Source: JAGXRK01 sp963804005
GTDB taxonomy: Bacteria; Bacteroidota; Ignavibacteria; Ignavibacteriales; Ignavibacteriaceae
NCBI GenBank assembly: GCA_963804005.1
Contig: CAWDOP010000019.1
Span: 62,001 to 126,000, forward strand
Direction of reading: 5' to 3'
Length of the DNA: 64,000 nt
Numbering within the stretch: the first letter of the stretch is position 1; every line of letters starts with the position of its first letter. Positions 8,705-16,184 of the stretch are shown here, one piece after another. A program made the position numbers and the translations under genes. The notes under the pieces are model-generated. The model made no database searches, was not told the origin of the DNA, and was given only the letters and a program-made list of their open reading frames with translations.

Positions 8705-9139
8705 TTGGCTGTTAAGTTAAGACTAAGAAGAATGGGTAAAAAGAAACAGCCCATATATAAAATCGTTGCTGCTGATTCAAGATCACCCAGAGACGGTAAG
8801 TTTCTTGAAGCGGTAGGATTATATAATCCTTTAACAAATCCTCATACTGTTGAAGTCAGTGAAGATAGAGTTCAGTATTGGTTGGATAAAGGCGCTCAAC
8901 CTACTTTAACGGTAAAAAGTCTTTTAAGTAAAAAAGGCATTATGCTTAAGAGAGATCTTAAGAAAAGAGGATTTACTGAAGATCGTGTAAAAACTGAAGT
9001 AGAAAACTGGGAAAAACAGCGCGAAGCAAAAGCTGCTGTTAAAAAAACAAAGAAAAAGAAAAAAGAAACTGTTGTTCAGGAATCCAGCACTGAAGTCGTT
9101 GCTGAAAAAACTGAGCAGCCTGAGCAACCTGCAGAATAG
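8705..9139 (+). CDS. rpsP: 30S ribosomal protein S16
   Basis: I place the start at TTG 8705, since GGAGG at 8691-8695 precedes it and the product then begins with the S16 consensus (AVKLRLRRMGKKKQPIYKIV). The S16 domain covers about residues 1-85. The remaining 60 residues form a Lys/Glu-rich, probably disordered extension (KKTKKKKKE then VAEKTEQPEQPAE) longer than in E. coli, whose S16 is about 82 residues; such tails are seen in Bacteroidota-related lineages. S16 binds the 5' domain of 16S rRNA. Confidence 0.95.
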   Translation: MAVKLRLRRMGKKKQPIYKIVAADSRSPRDGKFLEAVGLYNPLTNPHTVEVSEDRVQYWLDKGAQPTLTVKSLLSKKGIMLKRDLKKRGFTEDRVKTEVENWEKQREAKAAVKKTKKKKKETVVQESSTEVVAEKTEQPEQPAE

Positions 9140-9270
9140 GAGTTTATAATTCGTACAACAGAGGTAATGGGTGCGGCTTCTGGGAAACTCATAATTGTTT
9201 TCGTAATGCTTCTATAACATTACTGTACAAAATACGTTACTGCTCCCGGGCTATTATAGGAGGCTTCTTA
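9140..9270 (+). promoter_or_regulatory. Possible structured leader upstream of khpA
   Basis: This 131-base gap lies inside an otherwise tight operon. GTAATG occurs twice (9164-9169 and 9203-9208) and a single CATTAC at 9218-9223 can pair with either copy. The distal pairing is extended by GTAC (9153-9156) with GTAC (9225-9228). Mutually exclusive pairing is what a regulatory leader could use, but no known riboswitch or ribosomal-protein leader was recognised. GGAGG lies just before the khpA ATG. Confidence 0.3.
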
Positions 9271-9504
9271 ATGAAAGAGTTCATTGAATTTATCGCCAAA
9301 AGCCTTGTCGATCATCCGGAAGGTGTTGTTGTTGACATGCAAATTTCTGAGGAGAATAAACATGTCCTTTCACTTAGGGTTCAACCGGACGATGTTGGAA
9401 AAGTGATTGGTAAACAGGGTAGAACCGCTCAGGCAATGAGAACGCTTCTAACAGCTGTTGCCGCTAAGAATCATAAACGAGCCATTCTCGAAATACTGGA
9501 CTAA
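9271..9504 (+). CDS. khpA: KH domain RNA-binding protein KhpA
   Basis: A 77-residue single type II KH domain protein with the GKxIGKQG-type loop visible as VIGKQGRTAQAMRTLL (about residues 46-61). KhpA-type proteins bind RNA, often with KhpB, and affect cell division and small RNAs in Gram-positive bacteria. The gene is commonly placed between rpsP and rimM, as it is here. A good ribosome binding site (AGGAGG at about 9258-9263) precedes the ATG. Confidence 0.92.
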   Translation: MKEFIEFIAKSLVDHPEGVVVDMQISEENKHVLSLRVQPDDVGKVIGKQGRTAQAMRTLLTAVAAKNHKRAILEILD

Positions 9505-9522
9505 GGAGCTAGTTTAATTGAT

Positions 9523-10041
9523 GTGAACGATTTTTATTTAATAGCTCGTATCACTTCAATCTCGGGATCTGAAGGTTTTCTTAATCTTCAGATCATTACT
9601 GATTTTGCAGAAAAGCTTGTTAATCTAAAAGAAGTTTATATCGATTTCTTTGGAAGCAAGAAAAAGTTTTTAGTGGAGGATCTTAGACAATCAAAAAAAT
9701 CTTCTCAGATTAAATTTAAAAGATTTAATTCGATAAGAGAATTACAGATATTGCTTGGAAGAGATGTTTTTATATCAGGCAAAAATTTGACACAACTTCC
9801 TGAGGGAAGTTACTTTATTCACGATTTGATTGATGTTGAAGTTCAAAGAGATAACAGAATACTCGGTAGGATACGTGAGGTAATGAATCTTCCGGCAAAT
9901 GATGTTTTTGTAATTGTTGATGATAAAGGAAATGAATTATTAATTCCTTTTGTTCTTGATTTTATTGAACAATTGGATTTAAAAAATAAAAAATTAATTC
10001 TTAAGCCCGGAGTTGGTGAATACGAAGATGATGAGAATTGA
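9523..10041 (+). CDS. rimM: Ribosome maturation factor RimM
   Basis: A 172-residue 16S rRNA processing factor. The N-terminal RimM beta-barrel (about 1-85) contains the LIARITSISGSEGFLN motif, and the PRC-barrel domain (about 95-170) contains VFVIVDDKGNELLIPFV. It binds ribosomal protein S19 during 30S head assembly. The start is GTG 9523 with AAGGAG at 9503-9508, a rather long spacing. The gene's end overlaps the start of trmD. Confidence 0.93.
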   Translation: MNDFYLIARITSISGSEGFLNLQIITDFAEKLVNLKEVYIDFFGSKKKFLVEDLRQSKKSSQIKFKRFNSIRELQILLGRDVFISGKNLTQLPEGSYFIHDLIDVEVQRDNRILGRIREVMNLPANDVFVIVDDKGNELLIPFVLDFIEQLDLKNKKLILKPGVGEYEDDEN

Positions 10042-10705
10042 TTTAATTACCGGCGTTCCCGATTTAATTAGTAGTCCTCTTAATACCAGTATTCTAAAAC
10101 GGGCGCAGGATAAAAAGAAAATTGAATTATTTATTCATAATCTAAGAGACTATGCTTTTAATAAGCATAAACAGATTGATGATAAGCCGTTCGGCGGAGG
10201 ACCCGGAATGGTGCTTAAACCCGAACCGTTCTTTGAATGTATTGGAAAACTTCAGCAGGAAAGAAAATACGATCATATAATCTTTACCACACCAAAGGGA
10301 AAGATTTTTAATCAGAAAGTTGCTAATCGGTTTTCGCTTGCTGAAAATATAATAGTTATTGCAGGTCATTATAAAGATGTTGATGATCGTGTTCGTGAGA
10401 GTTTTGCTACTGAAGAAATTTCTATTGGAAATTTTGTTTTAACAGGAGGCGAACTCCCTGCACTTATCATCATAGATGCGGTAGTTAGGCTTCTTCCCGG
10501 TGTTCTTAATGATAGTGAAGCCGCTCTCGATGATTCTTTCCAGGATGGTGAGATGGTTGAAGCTCCTTATTTTACCAGACCTGCAGAATACAGGGGAATG
10601 AAAGTTCCTGAAGTTCTTCTATCCGGCAATGAAAAAGAAATTAAAAAATGGAAAGAAGAACAATCCAGAATACTAACTGAAAAATGGAAAAATTTAAATA
10701 AATAG
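10031..10705 (+). CDS. trmD: tRNA (guanine-37-N1)-methyltransferase TrmD
   Basis: About 225 residues of the SPOUT methyltransferase that makes m1G37 in tRNAs and prevents +1 frameshifting. The trefoil-knot SAM site is visible as AGHYKDVDDRV and SIGNFVLTGGELPAL. I place the start at ATG 10031 (MRIDLITGVPDL), inside the end of rimM; ATG 10028 or a GTG at 10013 are alternatives. The overlap of about 10 bases suggests translational coupling. Confidence 0.95.
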   Translation: MRIDLITGVPDLISSPLNTSILKRAQDKKKIELFIHNLRDYAFNKHKQIDDKPFGGGPGMVLKPEPFFECIGKLQQERKYDHIIFTTPKGKIFNQKVANRFSLAENIIVIAGHYKDVDDRVRESFATEEISIGNFVLTGGELPALIIIDAVVRLLPGVLNDSEAALDDSFQDGEMVEAPYFTRPAEYRGMKVPEVLLSGNEKEIKKWKEEQSRILTEKWKNLNK

Positions 10706-10716
10706 TGGAGTTACTC

Positions 10717-11061
10717 ATGGTTGATGTAAATAACGTTCTGCCAGATCAGGTTAGAACAGATATACCTAAATTTAATTCGGGCGATCATATTCGTGTACAC
10801 GTCAGAGTTGTCGAAGGTGATAAGGAAAGAATACAGACTTTCGAAGGCGATGTTATAAGTGTACGAGGAGCCGGATTAAATAAATCGTTCACCGTAAGAA
10901 AAGTTTCGAGCGGTGTTGGAGTTGAAAGAATTTTCCCTTTCAACTCACCCAAAATTGCAAAGATTGAGCTTCTAAAAGAAGGTAATGTAAGAAAAGCAAA
11001 ACTTTATTACTTAAGAAATCTTTCTGGTAAAGCTGCAAGAATTAAGAGCAAAAAATCTTAA
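10717..11061 (+). CDS. rplS: 50S ribosomal protein L19
   Basis: About 114 residues. The start is taken as ATG 10717, since GGAG at 10707-10710 lies just upstream; a GTG at 10705 would overlap the trmD stop. The L19 signature is visible as KVSSGVGVERIFPFNSPKIAKIEL, followed by a basic C-terminus (RNLSGKAARIKSKKS). L19 lies at the 30S-50S interface. It closes the rpsP-rimM-trmD-rplS operon and is followed by a clear terminator. Confidence 0.96.
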   Translation: MVDVNNVLPDQVRTDIPKFNSGDHIRVHVRVVEGDKERIQTFEGDVISVRGAGLNKSFTVRKVSSGVGVERIFPFNSPKIAKIELLKEGNVRKAKLYYLRNLSGKAARIKSKKS

Positions 11062-11082
11062 TTTTTCTTTAACATAAATTTC

Positions 11083-11108
11083 AGCCGCTCTGAACAGCGG
11101 CTTTTTTA
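11083..11108 (+). terminator. Rho-independent terminator after rplS
   Basis: AGCCGCT (11083-11089) pairs with AGCGGCT (11096-11102) around a six-base loop and is followed by a run of T. It ends the ffh-rplS transcript. Confidence 0.9.
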
Positions 11109-11113
11109 TTTCT

Positions 11114-11853
11114 ATGAAAACAAAACTTTTTCTTCCGCAAAATTTCTACGCAAATTTATTTCTAACTGAATTAAATCCCGATCATGATATTGAAGTTATT
11201 TGCCTGCCCGCAGCTTTGATTTCTAAAAAGATCGCTGAAGATGAAAATTCAATTGGGATAATTCCCACACTTGATTTGCTTACATTCAAAGATCTTTTTG
11301 TATCATCAAGAATCGGTATTTCCTTTAACGCTTTACTTTCTAATTCTTATCTCTACTTTAATGAAGAGCAGGAAACAATAGATGAAATTTCTTTAGTAGG
11401 CGATGTAACTGCGAATGAAATCATACTCAGTAAAATTCTTTTCCGTGAATTTTATGATCTTGATATAAATCCAAAATTAATAACAGACGATTCTACATTG
11501 ATTCAGAAAAGTTTAATTGAGTTGGCGATAAAAATTTTCAGGATGAAATTTTTATAAACGGACTAAGTTTCTCTGAAGAGATAATCGAGATGATAAATGC
11601 ACCATATATTAATTTTGCATTGGCAGGTTCTTCAGAAAAATTGCTGAATGGTTTTGTCACCCAACATGAAAATAAATTTGTTGACGGACACGAAGAAAGT
11701 CTGACAAAAACTGAAACAGGATTTCCGGAATTGTCAAAAGATTTTATTGCCGTAAATATTCAGCACGTTGTTTTTGATTTTGAAAATCAGGATTTGGAAG
11801 GAATTAAAACATTATTGCAAATGCCGTATTATTACGGTATTGTAAAGAAATGA
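11114..11853 (+). pseudogene. MqnA-like substrate-binding-fold protein, frameshifted
   Basis: Two adjacent frames together make one protein of about 245 residues. The first part contains EISLVGDVTANEIILSKILF, reminiscent of the MqnA/MqnD fold. At 11519-11520 the frame changes, and the continuation VGDKNFQDEIF...SEEIIEMINAPYINFALAGS fits the family's IGDRA...GEEW...LPFVFA pattern. The second frame has a TGA at 11518-11520 just before the junction, so ribosomal slippage is unlikely and loss of one base is the simplest cause. Chorismate dehydratase (MqnA) acts in the futalosine menaquinone route, but this copy is divergent, so function is uncertain. Assembly error is an alternative. Confidence 0.5.
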
Positions 11854-11921
11854 TTGATCTGAAATTCGTTTAATTCTTATATCATATAACGTTCATTTTA
11901 TATTATGGGAGGTTTTGTTGT

Positions 11922-13686
11922 ATGAAAAAAACTCTGCTGTTCTTATTTACTTTTCTTATTTTTGTTTTACCATACTGGCTCAGGAACTTCCGAAGCAAAT
12001 GACCGAGGAAGAAAAAATTCTTTGGCGTACATATGTTCCTTCATACAATCCTGAATTTTCAACTCCTCCTCCAACCACTGTAAGAACAATGGCAGAATGG
12101 GAAGAGCTACAGGGAATAGTAATTACTTGGTCAACTCAGTACACAATACTTACGGGAAATTGTTAGATATGCTCAGCGAGAATGTAAGGTTTATATTGTT
12201 TGTTCTAATCCAAACACAGTTAGAAATTATTTAACAAGCGGAGGAGTTCCTATTAACAATATTGAATTTTTAGTTTTTCCATTTAATTCAATTTGGATTA
12301 GAGATTATGGTCCTTGGACAGTTTACTCCGATGGCAGTGATAGTTTAAATATAATAGACTGGATATACAATCGTCCACGCCCCGATGACGATAATATTTC
12401 TGTTTTATTTGCTGATACAATAAATGTTCCAATTTATCAAACAACTGAAGAACCTTATAGATTAGTTCATACCGGCGGAAATTTTATGGTTGATGGACTG
12501 GGAACTGCATTTTCATCTAAACTTGTATTTGAAGAAAATCCTACAAAGACGGAAGAACAAATTGACAGTATTATGAATTTATTTATGGGAATAAATAGAT
12601 TCATAAAAATGGATAATCTGCAATATGATGTGATTCATCATATAGATATGCATATGAAACTTCTTGATGAAGAAACTCTTCTTGTCGGTGAATATCCAAC
12701 GGGAGTTTCTGATGGTCCGTACATTGAGATCAAATCTTGAGTATCTGCAAAATAATTTTCTCACACCATACGGAAAGCCTTTAGAGTAGTTAGAATTCCA
12801 ATGCCACCGGATCAGACCTGGAAAATATCCTGATGAAGGCGGCGATTATCGTACTTACACTAATTCTCTTATTGTTAATAGAACTGTAATTGTACCTACT
12901 TATGAGGAAATGTATGATACAACTGCCTTAAGAATTTATCGTGAAGCAATGCCTGGATATAATATAGTAGGAATTAACTGTAATTCTATTATTTATTTAA
13001 ATGGTGCAATACATTGTATTACTAAGGAAGTTGGTTCATTTAATCCTCTTTTCATTTCTCATTCAAGAGTTCGTGACACAATTAGTACAAATGATGCAGA
13101 TTGAAATAAAAGCTTTAGTAAAAAATCAAAGCGGAATTTCACAGGCAAATTTATTCTGGACAACGGATACAACTCAGGGATATACTTCAGAATCAATGAG
13201 TTACTTAAGTGGAGATACGTTAACTGGATTTATTCCTGCACAGACTACTTCAACAGAAGTTTTTTATTACATAAGTGCAACATCAACAAACGGAAAAACA
13301 ATTACCAAACCTATAACTGCTCCATCAGGTTATTATAAGTTTTATGTTGAAGATCCAACTTCAGTTGAACTGGCTTCCGGAAAGGGAGCACCGGATAGAT
13401 TTGAACTTGATGCAGAATTATCCTAATCCGTTTAATCCAAGTACAACAATTAAGTATTCAATACCAACCTGTAGAGACAAAGCATGCCTTGTCCGTACAA
13501 TTAATAATATTCGATGTTTTGGGTAACGAAGTGGCAACACTTGTTAATGAAGAAAAACCAGCCGGAAGTTATGAAGTTGATTTCAATGCAAGTTCAGCCG
13601 CAAGCGGATTACCAAGCGGTGTTTATTTTTATAAATTACAGGCAGGTAATTATATTGAAACAAAGAAAATGTTGCTGTTAAAGTAG
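11922..13686 (+). pseudogene. Secreted peptidylarginine-deiminase family protein with sorting domain, multiply frameshifted
   Basis: A start at ATG 11922 (after GGGAGG) gives a signal peptide (MKKTLLFLFTFLIFVL). Fragments in all three frames then spell a PAD_porph-type deiminase: EWEELQGIVITW, SIWIRDYGPW, VHTGGNFMVDG, HHIDMHMKLLDE and the catalytic-cysteine motif GAIHCITKEVG. A C-terminal sorting domain follows (NYPNPFNPSTTIKYSIP, then GVYFYKLQAGNYIETKKMLLLK). Frame changes lie near 11970, 12150, 12729, 12782, 12822, 13100, 13410 and 13480-13500. Eight lesions indicate a decaying gene. The intact protein would have been secreted and surface-sorted, removing imino groups from arginine or agmatine-like substrates. 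Confidence 0.8.
13471..13498. repeat. Palindromic insertion inside the deiminase pseudogene
   Basis: GTAGAGACAA at the left and TTGTCCGTAC at the right flank a GCATGC centre, forming a 28-bp imperfect palindrome. It sits exactly where the sorting domain sequence breaks (after IKYSIP), separating it from VQLIIFDVLGNEV. It looks like a small mobile palindrome that entered the gene. Confidence 0.6.
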
Positions 13687-13712
13687 GATAAGGAAAAAAT
13701 AACAATTTTCGA

Positions 13713-13838
13713 GGTCGTCTCATAAGTCCAAATTTCCTTGTCATTCCCGTGAAAGCGGGAATCCAAAATCAATAAAACAAAATGGATTCCCACTTTCGTG
13801 GGAATGACAAATGAGTAAAATTTATTTTTGAGACAGCC
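13713..13838. mobile_element. MITE-like element with terminal inverted repeats
   Basis: The 126-bp element has terminal inverted repeats GGTCGTCTCA (13713-13722) and TGAGACAGCC (13829-13838). Inside are two 26-bp arms, 13739-13764 and 13784-13809, that pair with three mismatches. Each arm also folds on itself: CCCG with CGGG in the left, CCCAC with GTGGG in the right. The differences between arms keep the self-pairing, so both small hairpins are preserved. There is no coding capacity. A C and T run after the element could let it act as a terminator. Confidence 0.6.
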
Positions 13839-13888
13839 CCCTTTTTTGTTTATTTTTATTATAACTCAGAACTAAAATTATTAACCGA

Positions 13889-14650
13889 ATGTTTACAAAA
13901 GCAATAGTAAAAACTCCTTGTAAAAATCTGATAAACGGATTAACAAGCTATGATCTTGGTCCTCCAGACTATTTTTTAGCCCTCGAGCAGCATAGAAAAT
14001 ATATTGAAGCTCTTAGAGAATGTGGTCTCGAAGTTACAATATTAGAAGCTGATGAAAACTATCCCGATTCAACATTTGTGGAAGACACTGCTTTATTAAC
14101 CTCACAATGTGCAATTATTACAAATCCGGGCGCACCTTCTCGCAAAGGCGAAATAATAGAGATTAATGATATTGTAAAAAATTTCTATTCAAATGTTGAA
14201 ATGATAAAAGCACCCGGAACTTTAGAAGCCGGTGATGTAATGATGGTCGGTAAACATTTTTTTGTAGGATTATCAGAACGAACAAATCAAAAAGGAGCAG
14301 ATCAACTAATAAGTATTCTTTCTAAATATGGATTTACCGGCTCTCACGTTTTGTTTGATAATATACTACATCTTAAATCAGGCGTTTCATATCTTGAGAA
14401 TAATAACTTGTTATTGATAAAGGATTTCGCCAATAAACCGGAATTTCAGAAGTACAACTTAATTCTTGTTGATGATGATGAAAGTTATGCTGCAAATAGT
14501 CTGTGGATAAATGATAAGATTTTAGTCCCTAAAGGATTTCCGAAGACAAAAAAGAAAATTGAAAATGCTGGCTATAATACAATTGAACTTGATGTTTCCG
14601 AGTTCAGGAAACTTGATGGAGGATTAAGCTGTCTTTCGTTGAGGTTCTGA
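13889..14650 (+). CDS. Dimethylarginine dimethylaminohydrolase-like (amidinotransferase superfamily)
   Basis: A 253-residue guanidino-group-modifying enzyme. Visible catalytic elements are FVEDTA (63-68), LEAGDVM (about 112-118), H161 in ILHLKSG, and the C-terminal nucleophile C248 in GGLSCLSLRF. This pattern matches DDAH, which hydrolyses N-methylated arginines to citrulline and methylamines. Related family members include arginine deiminase-like hydrolases, so the substrate is inferred. It follows a broken member of the same pentein superfamily. It is convergent with the phosphoglycerate dehydrogenase gene, with a terminator between. Confidence 0.85.
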   Translation: MFTKAIVKTPCKNLINGLTSYDLGPPDYFLALEQHRKYIEALRECGLEVTILEADENYPDSTFVEDTALLTSQCAIITNPGAPSRKGEIIEINDIVKNFYSNVEMIKAPGTLEAGDVMMVGKHFFVGLSERTNQKGADQLISILSKYGFTGSHVLFDNILHLKSGVSYLENNNLLLIKDFANKPEFQKYNLILVDDDESYAANSLWINDKILVPKGFPKTKKKIENAGYNTIELDVSEFRKLDGGLSCLSLRF

Positions 14651-14660
14651 AAATTAAGTA

Positions 14661-14686
14661 TAAAAGGGCGATTCATCGAATCGCCC
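14661..14686 (-). terminator. Terminator between convergent genes
   Basis: GGGCGATTC (14666-14674) pairs perfectly with GAATCGCCC (14678-14686) around a three-base loop. Read on the minus strand it is followed by TTTTA, so it mainly serves the phosphoglycerate dehydrogenase transcript. It could also stop the DDAH-like transcript. Confidence 0.8.
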
Positions 14687-14729
14687 AAAACAAATAGCAG
14701 ATTAAATCTCTGCTAAAGAATACTCTATT

Positions 14730-15677
14730 TTAACCGTTAACCTTGTTGTCAACCACTCCGCTTTCAACGTAATGTTTTATTATTCTTATTGTTTCTTCAG
14801 CAACCGCATTCTGTGCCTGCTCTGTTGATGCGCCGATATGATGCGTTACATACACATTAGGATTATCCTGCCAAACTGATTTAACTTCACCGGTTTTTCC
14901 TTCCGGTTCACCTTTAAATACATCAATAGCTACATGCAGATTTTTTTCCTTAATTGCTTCAATAAGATCCTCTTCAACAATAACATCCTGGCGGGATGTG
15001 TTTATAATGTAAGCACCGTCCTTCATATAACTTAAAATTTGTTTATTAATCATTCCTTTTGTTTGGGGTGTGGCAGGAAGATGGATGGAAACCACATCAC
15101 ACAAAGGAAGCAGTTGATCCATTTCATTAATAAGTTTTATCTGAACTCCTTCGATAGGAACAACATCTTTACCATAAACAGTCATTTCAAAAGCTAGTGC
15201 TCGCCTGGCAACTTCCTTTCCAATGTTTCCAACACCAATTAGACCGAGAGTTTTTCCTTTGAGTCCTTTACCTTTAGAATATTTATCTTTATTCCAAACT
15301 CCATTTCTGAAATCAGCAACATTGTCAGGTATAAAGCGATCCAGAGAAATCATTAACCCTATTGCAAGTTCTGCAACAGCCACAGCATTCATACCGGGGC
15401 AGTTGGCAACGGCAACACCTTTTTTACTTGCAGCCGCAATGTTGATATTGTTTACACCAGAGCCGGCACGAATGATGAGATTAAGTTTATTGCTTACGTT
15501 TATTGCTTCTTCGTTTACTACTGTTGAACGTACAACAACTATATCAGCATCTTTAGCTGCTTCGGGAAGCTCTTTTTCTCCAAGCTTTGCATTATAAATG
15601 ACTTCAAGATCAAGATCTTTCATTTGCTGGATATAATTATCTGGAAATTTGTCGGCTACTAATACTTTACGTTTCAT
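14730..15677 (-). CDS. D-3-phosphoglycerate dehydrogenase-type 2-hydroxyacid dehydrogenase
   Basis: I place the start at ATG 15677, where GAGGT lies just upstream; an upstream ATG would add ten residues. The 315-residue product has the NAD-binding Rossmann motif GLIGVGNIG (about 145-153), the INTSRQDVI arginine region, the GEPEG glutamate region and the THHIGAST histidine motif. It lacks the C-terminal ACT domain of E. coli SerA, so it belongs to the short type. It would oxidise 3-phosphoglycerate to start serine synthesis, although another D-2-hydroxyacid substrate cannot be excluded. Confidence 0.85.
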   Translation of the reverse strand: MKRKVLVADKFPDNYIQQMKDLDLEVIYNAKLGEKELPEAAKDADIVVVRSTVVNEEAINVSNKLNLIIRAGSGVNNINIAAASKKGVAVANCPGMNAVAVAELAIGLMISLDRFIPDNVADFRNGVWNKDKYSKGKGLKGKTLGLIGVGNIGKEVARRALAFEMTVYGKDVVPIEGVQIKLINEMDQLLPLCDVVSIHLPATPQTKGMINKQILSYMKDGAYIINTSRQDVIVEEDLIEAIKEKNLHVAIDVFKGEPEGKTGEVKSVWQDNPNVYVTHHIGASTEQAQNAVAEETIRIIKHYVESGVVDNKVNG

Positions 15678-15712
15678 TTTAACCTCTTTGATTTTATTTA
15701 TTTTCATAATAT

Positions 15713-15768
15713 GTCACACTGAGCTTGTCGAAGTGTGACTGTCATCCTTCGATAAACTCAGGATGACA
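15713..15768. repeat. Two tandem palindromic hairpins
   Basis: Hairpin one pairs GTCACACT (15713-15720) with AGTGTGAC (15732-15739). Hairpin two pairs GTCATCC (15741-15747) with GGATGAC (15761-15767). The loops carry related cores in opposite orientation (GAGCTTGTCGAAG and CTTCGATAAACTC). This is the style of dispersed intergenic repeats. It lies between two minus-strand genes and could also form a transcript end. Confidence 0.6.
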
Positions 15769-15781
15769 ATTTGTTTATTAA

Positions 15782-16171
15782 TTACGGTTTTCCCGGAAAT
15801 GATTCCACAAACTTTATTTTAATATCGGGAAACGATTCGACTATTTGCACTTTAAGATCCGGGAAAGAACTTACTATTTGCCATTTGCCGCATTCATCGG
15901 GAAACGATTCTACAATTTTAATTTTTAAATCAGGAAAAGCATCAACAACCATGATTTTAATATCGGGAAATGAAGTTACAAACTGGATTTTACCATAGAG
16001 CCTCATTCCGTTGAACTTACAGTCTTCATCAATAATTGAAATAGATTTTTTTGAGACAGGTTCATGCTTTGCTCGTCCTGAAGTCAGGATGGAAATCGAA
16101 ACAGAAACCACAATAAAGAACAGTGCAATATAAAGCGAGCTTCTGATAATATTTTTCTTGTCCTGTTTCAT
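15782..16171 (-). CDS. Membrane-anchored repeat protein, predicted 7(1) septoil knot family (DUF6150-like)
   Basis: A 129-residue protein with one N-terminal membrane segment or signal anchor (about residues 9-30) and a domain starting DEDCKFNGMRLYGKIQFV. The rest is six near-identical units of 11-13 residues, each a beta strand followed by SFPD or AFPD: IQFVTSFPDI, IMVVDAFPDL, IKIVESFPDE, WQIVSSFPDL, VQIVESFPDI, IKFVESFPG. This strongly recalls the DUF6150 family, for which structure prediction gave a 7(1) torus knot. The function is unknown. The family call is from memory of the repeat pattern, without a database search. Palindromic repeats flank it on both sides. Confidence 0.75.
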   Translation of the reverse strand: MKQDKKNIIRSSLYIALFFIVVSVSISILTSGRAKHEPVSKKSISIIDEDCKFNGMRLYGKIQFVTSFPDIKIMVVDAFPDLKIKIVESFPDECGKWQIVSSFPDLKVQIVESFPDIKIKFVESFPGKP

Positions 16172-16184
16172 AAAAAGTCTATAT

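Noticed and set aside
9140..9270. A known ribosomal-protein leader or riboswitch upstream of khpA
   Set aside because: The alternating pairings are visible, but no known class was recognised, so it is kept only as a possible leader.
11500..11525. Programmed ribosomal frameshift in the MqnA-like gene
   Set aside because: There is no slippery heptamer, and a TGA in the target frame directly precedes the junction.
15713..15768. Tandem hairpins considered as a short CRISPR array
   Set aside because: Only two units with different stems and no spacers of regular length, and no cas genes in the window.
15771..15998. Plus-strand frame with repeated GNDST units
   Set aside because: It is the antisense of the SFPD repeat gene. 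The repeats are inherited from the real gene, and the minus-strand product has a start, an anchor and a family match.
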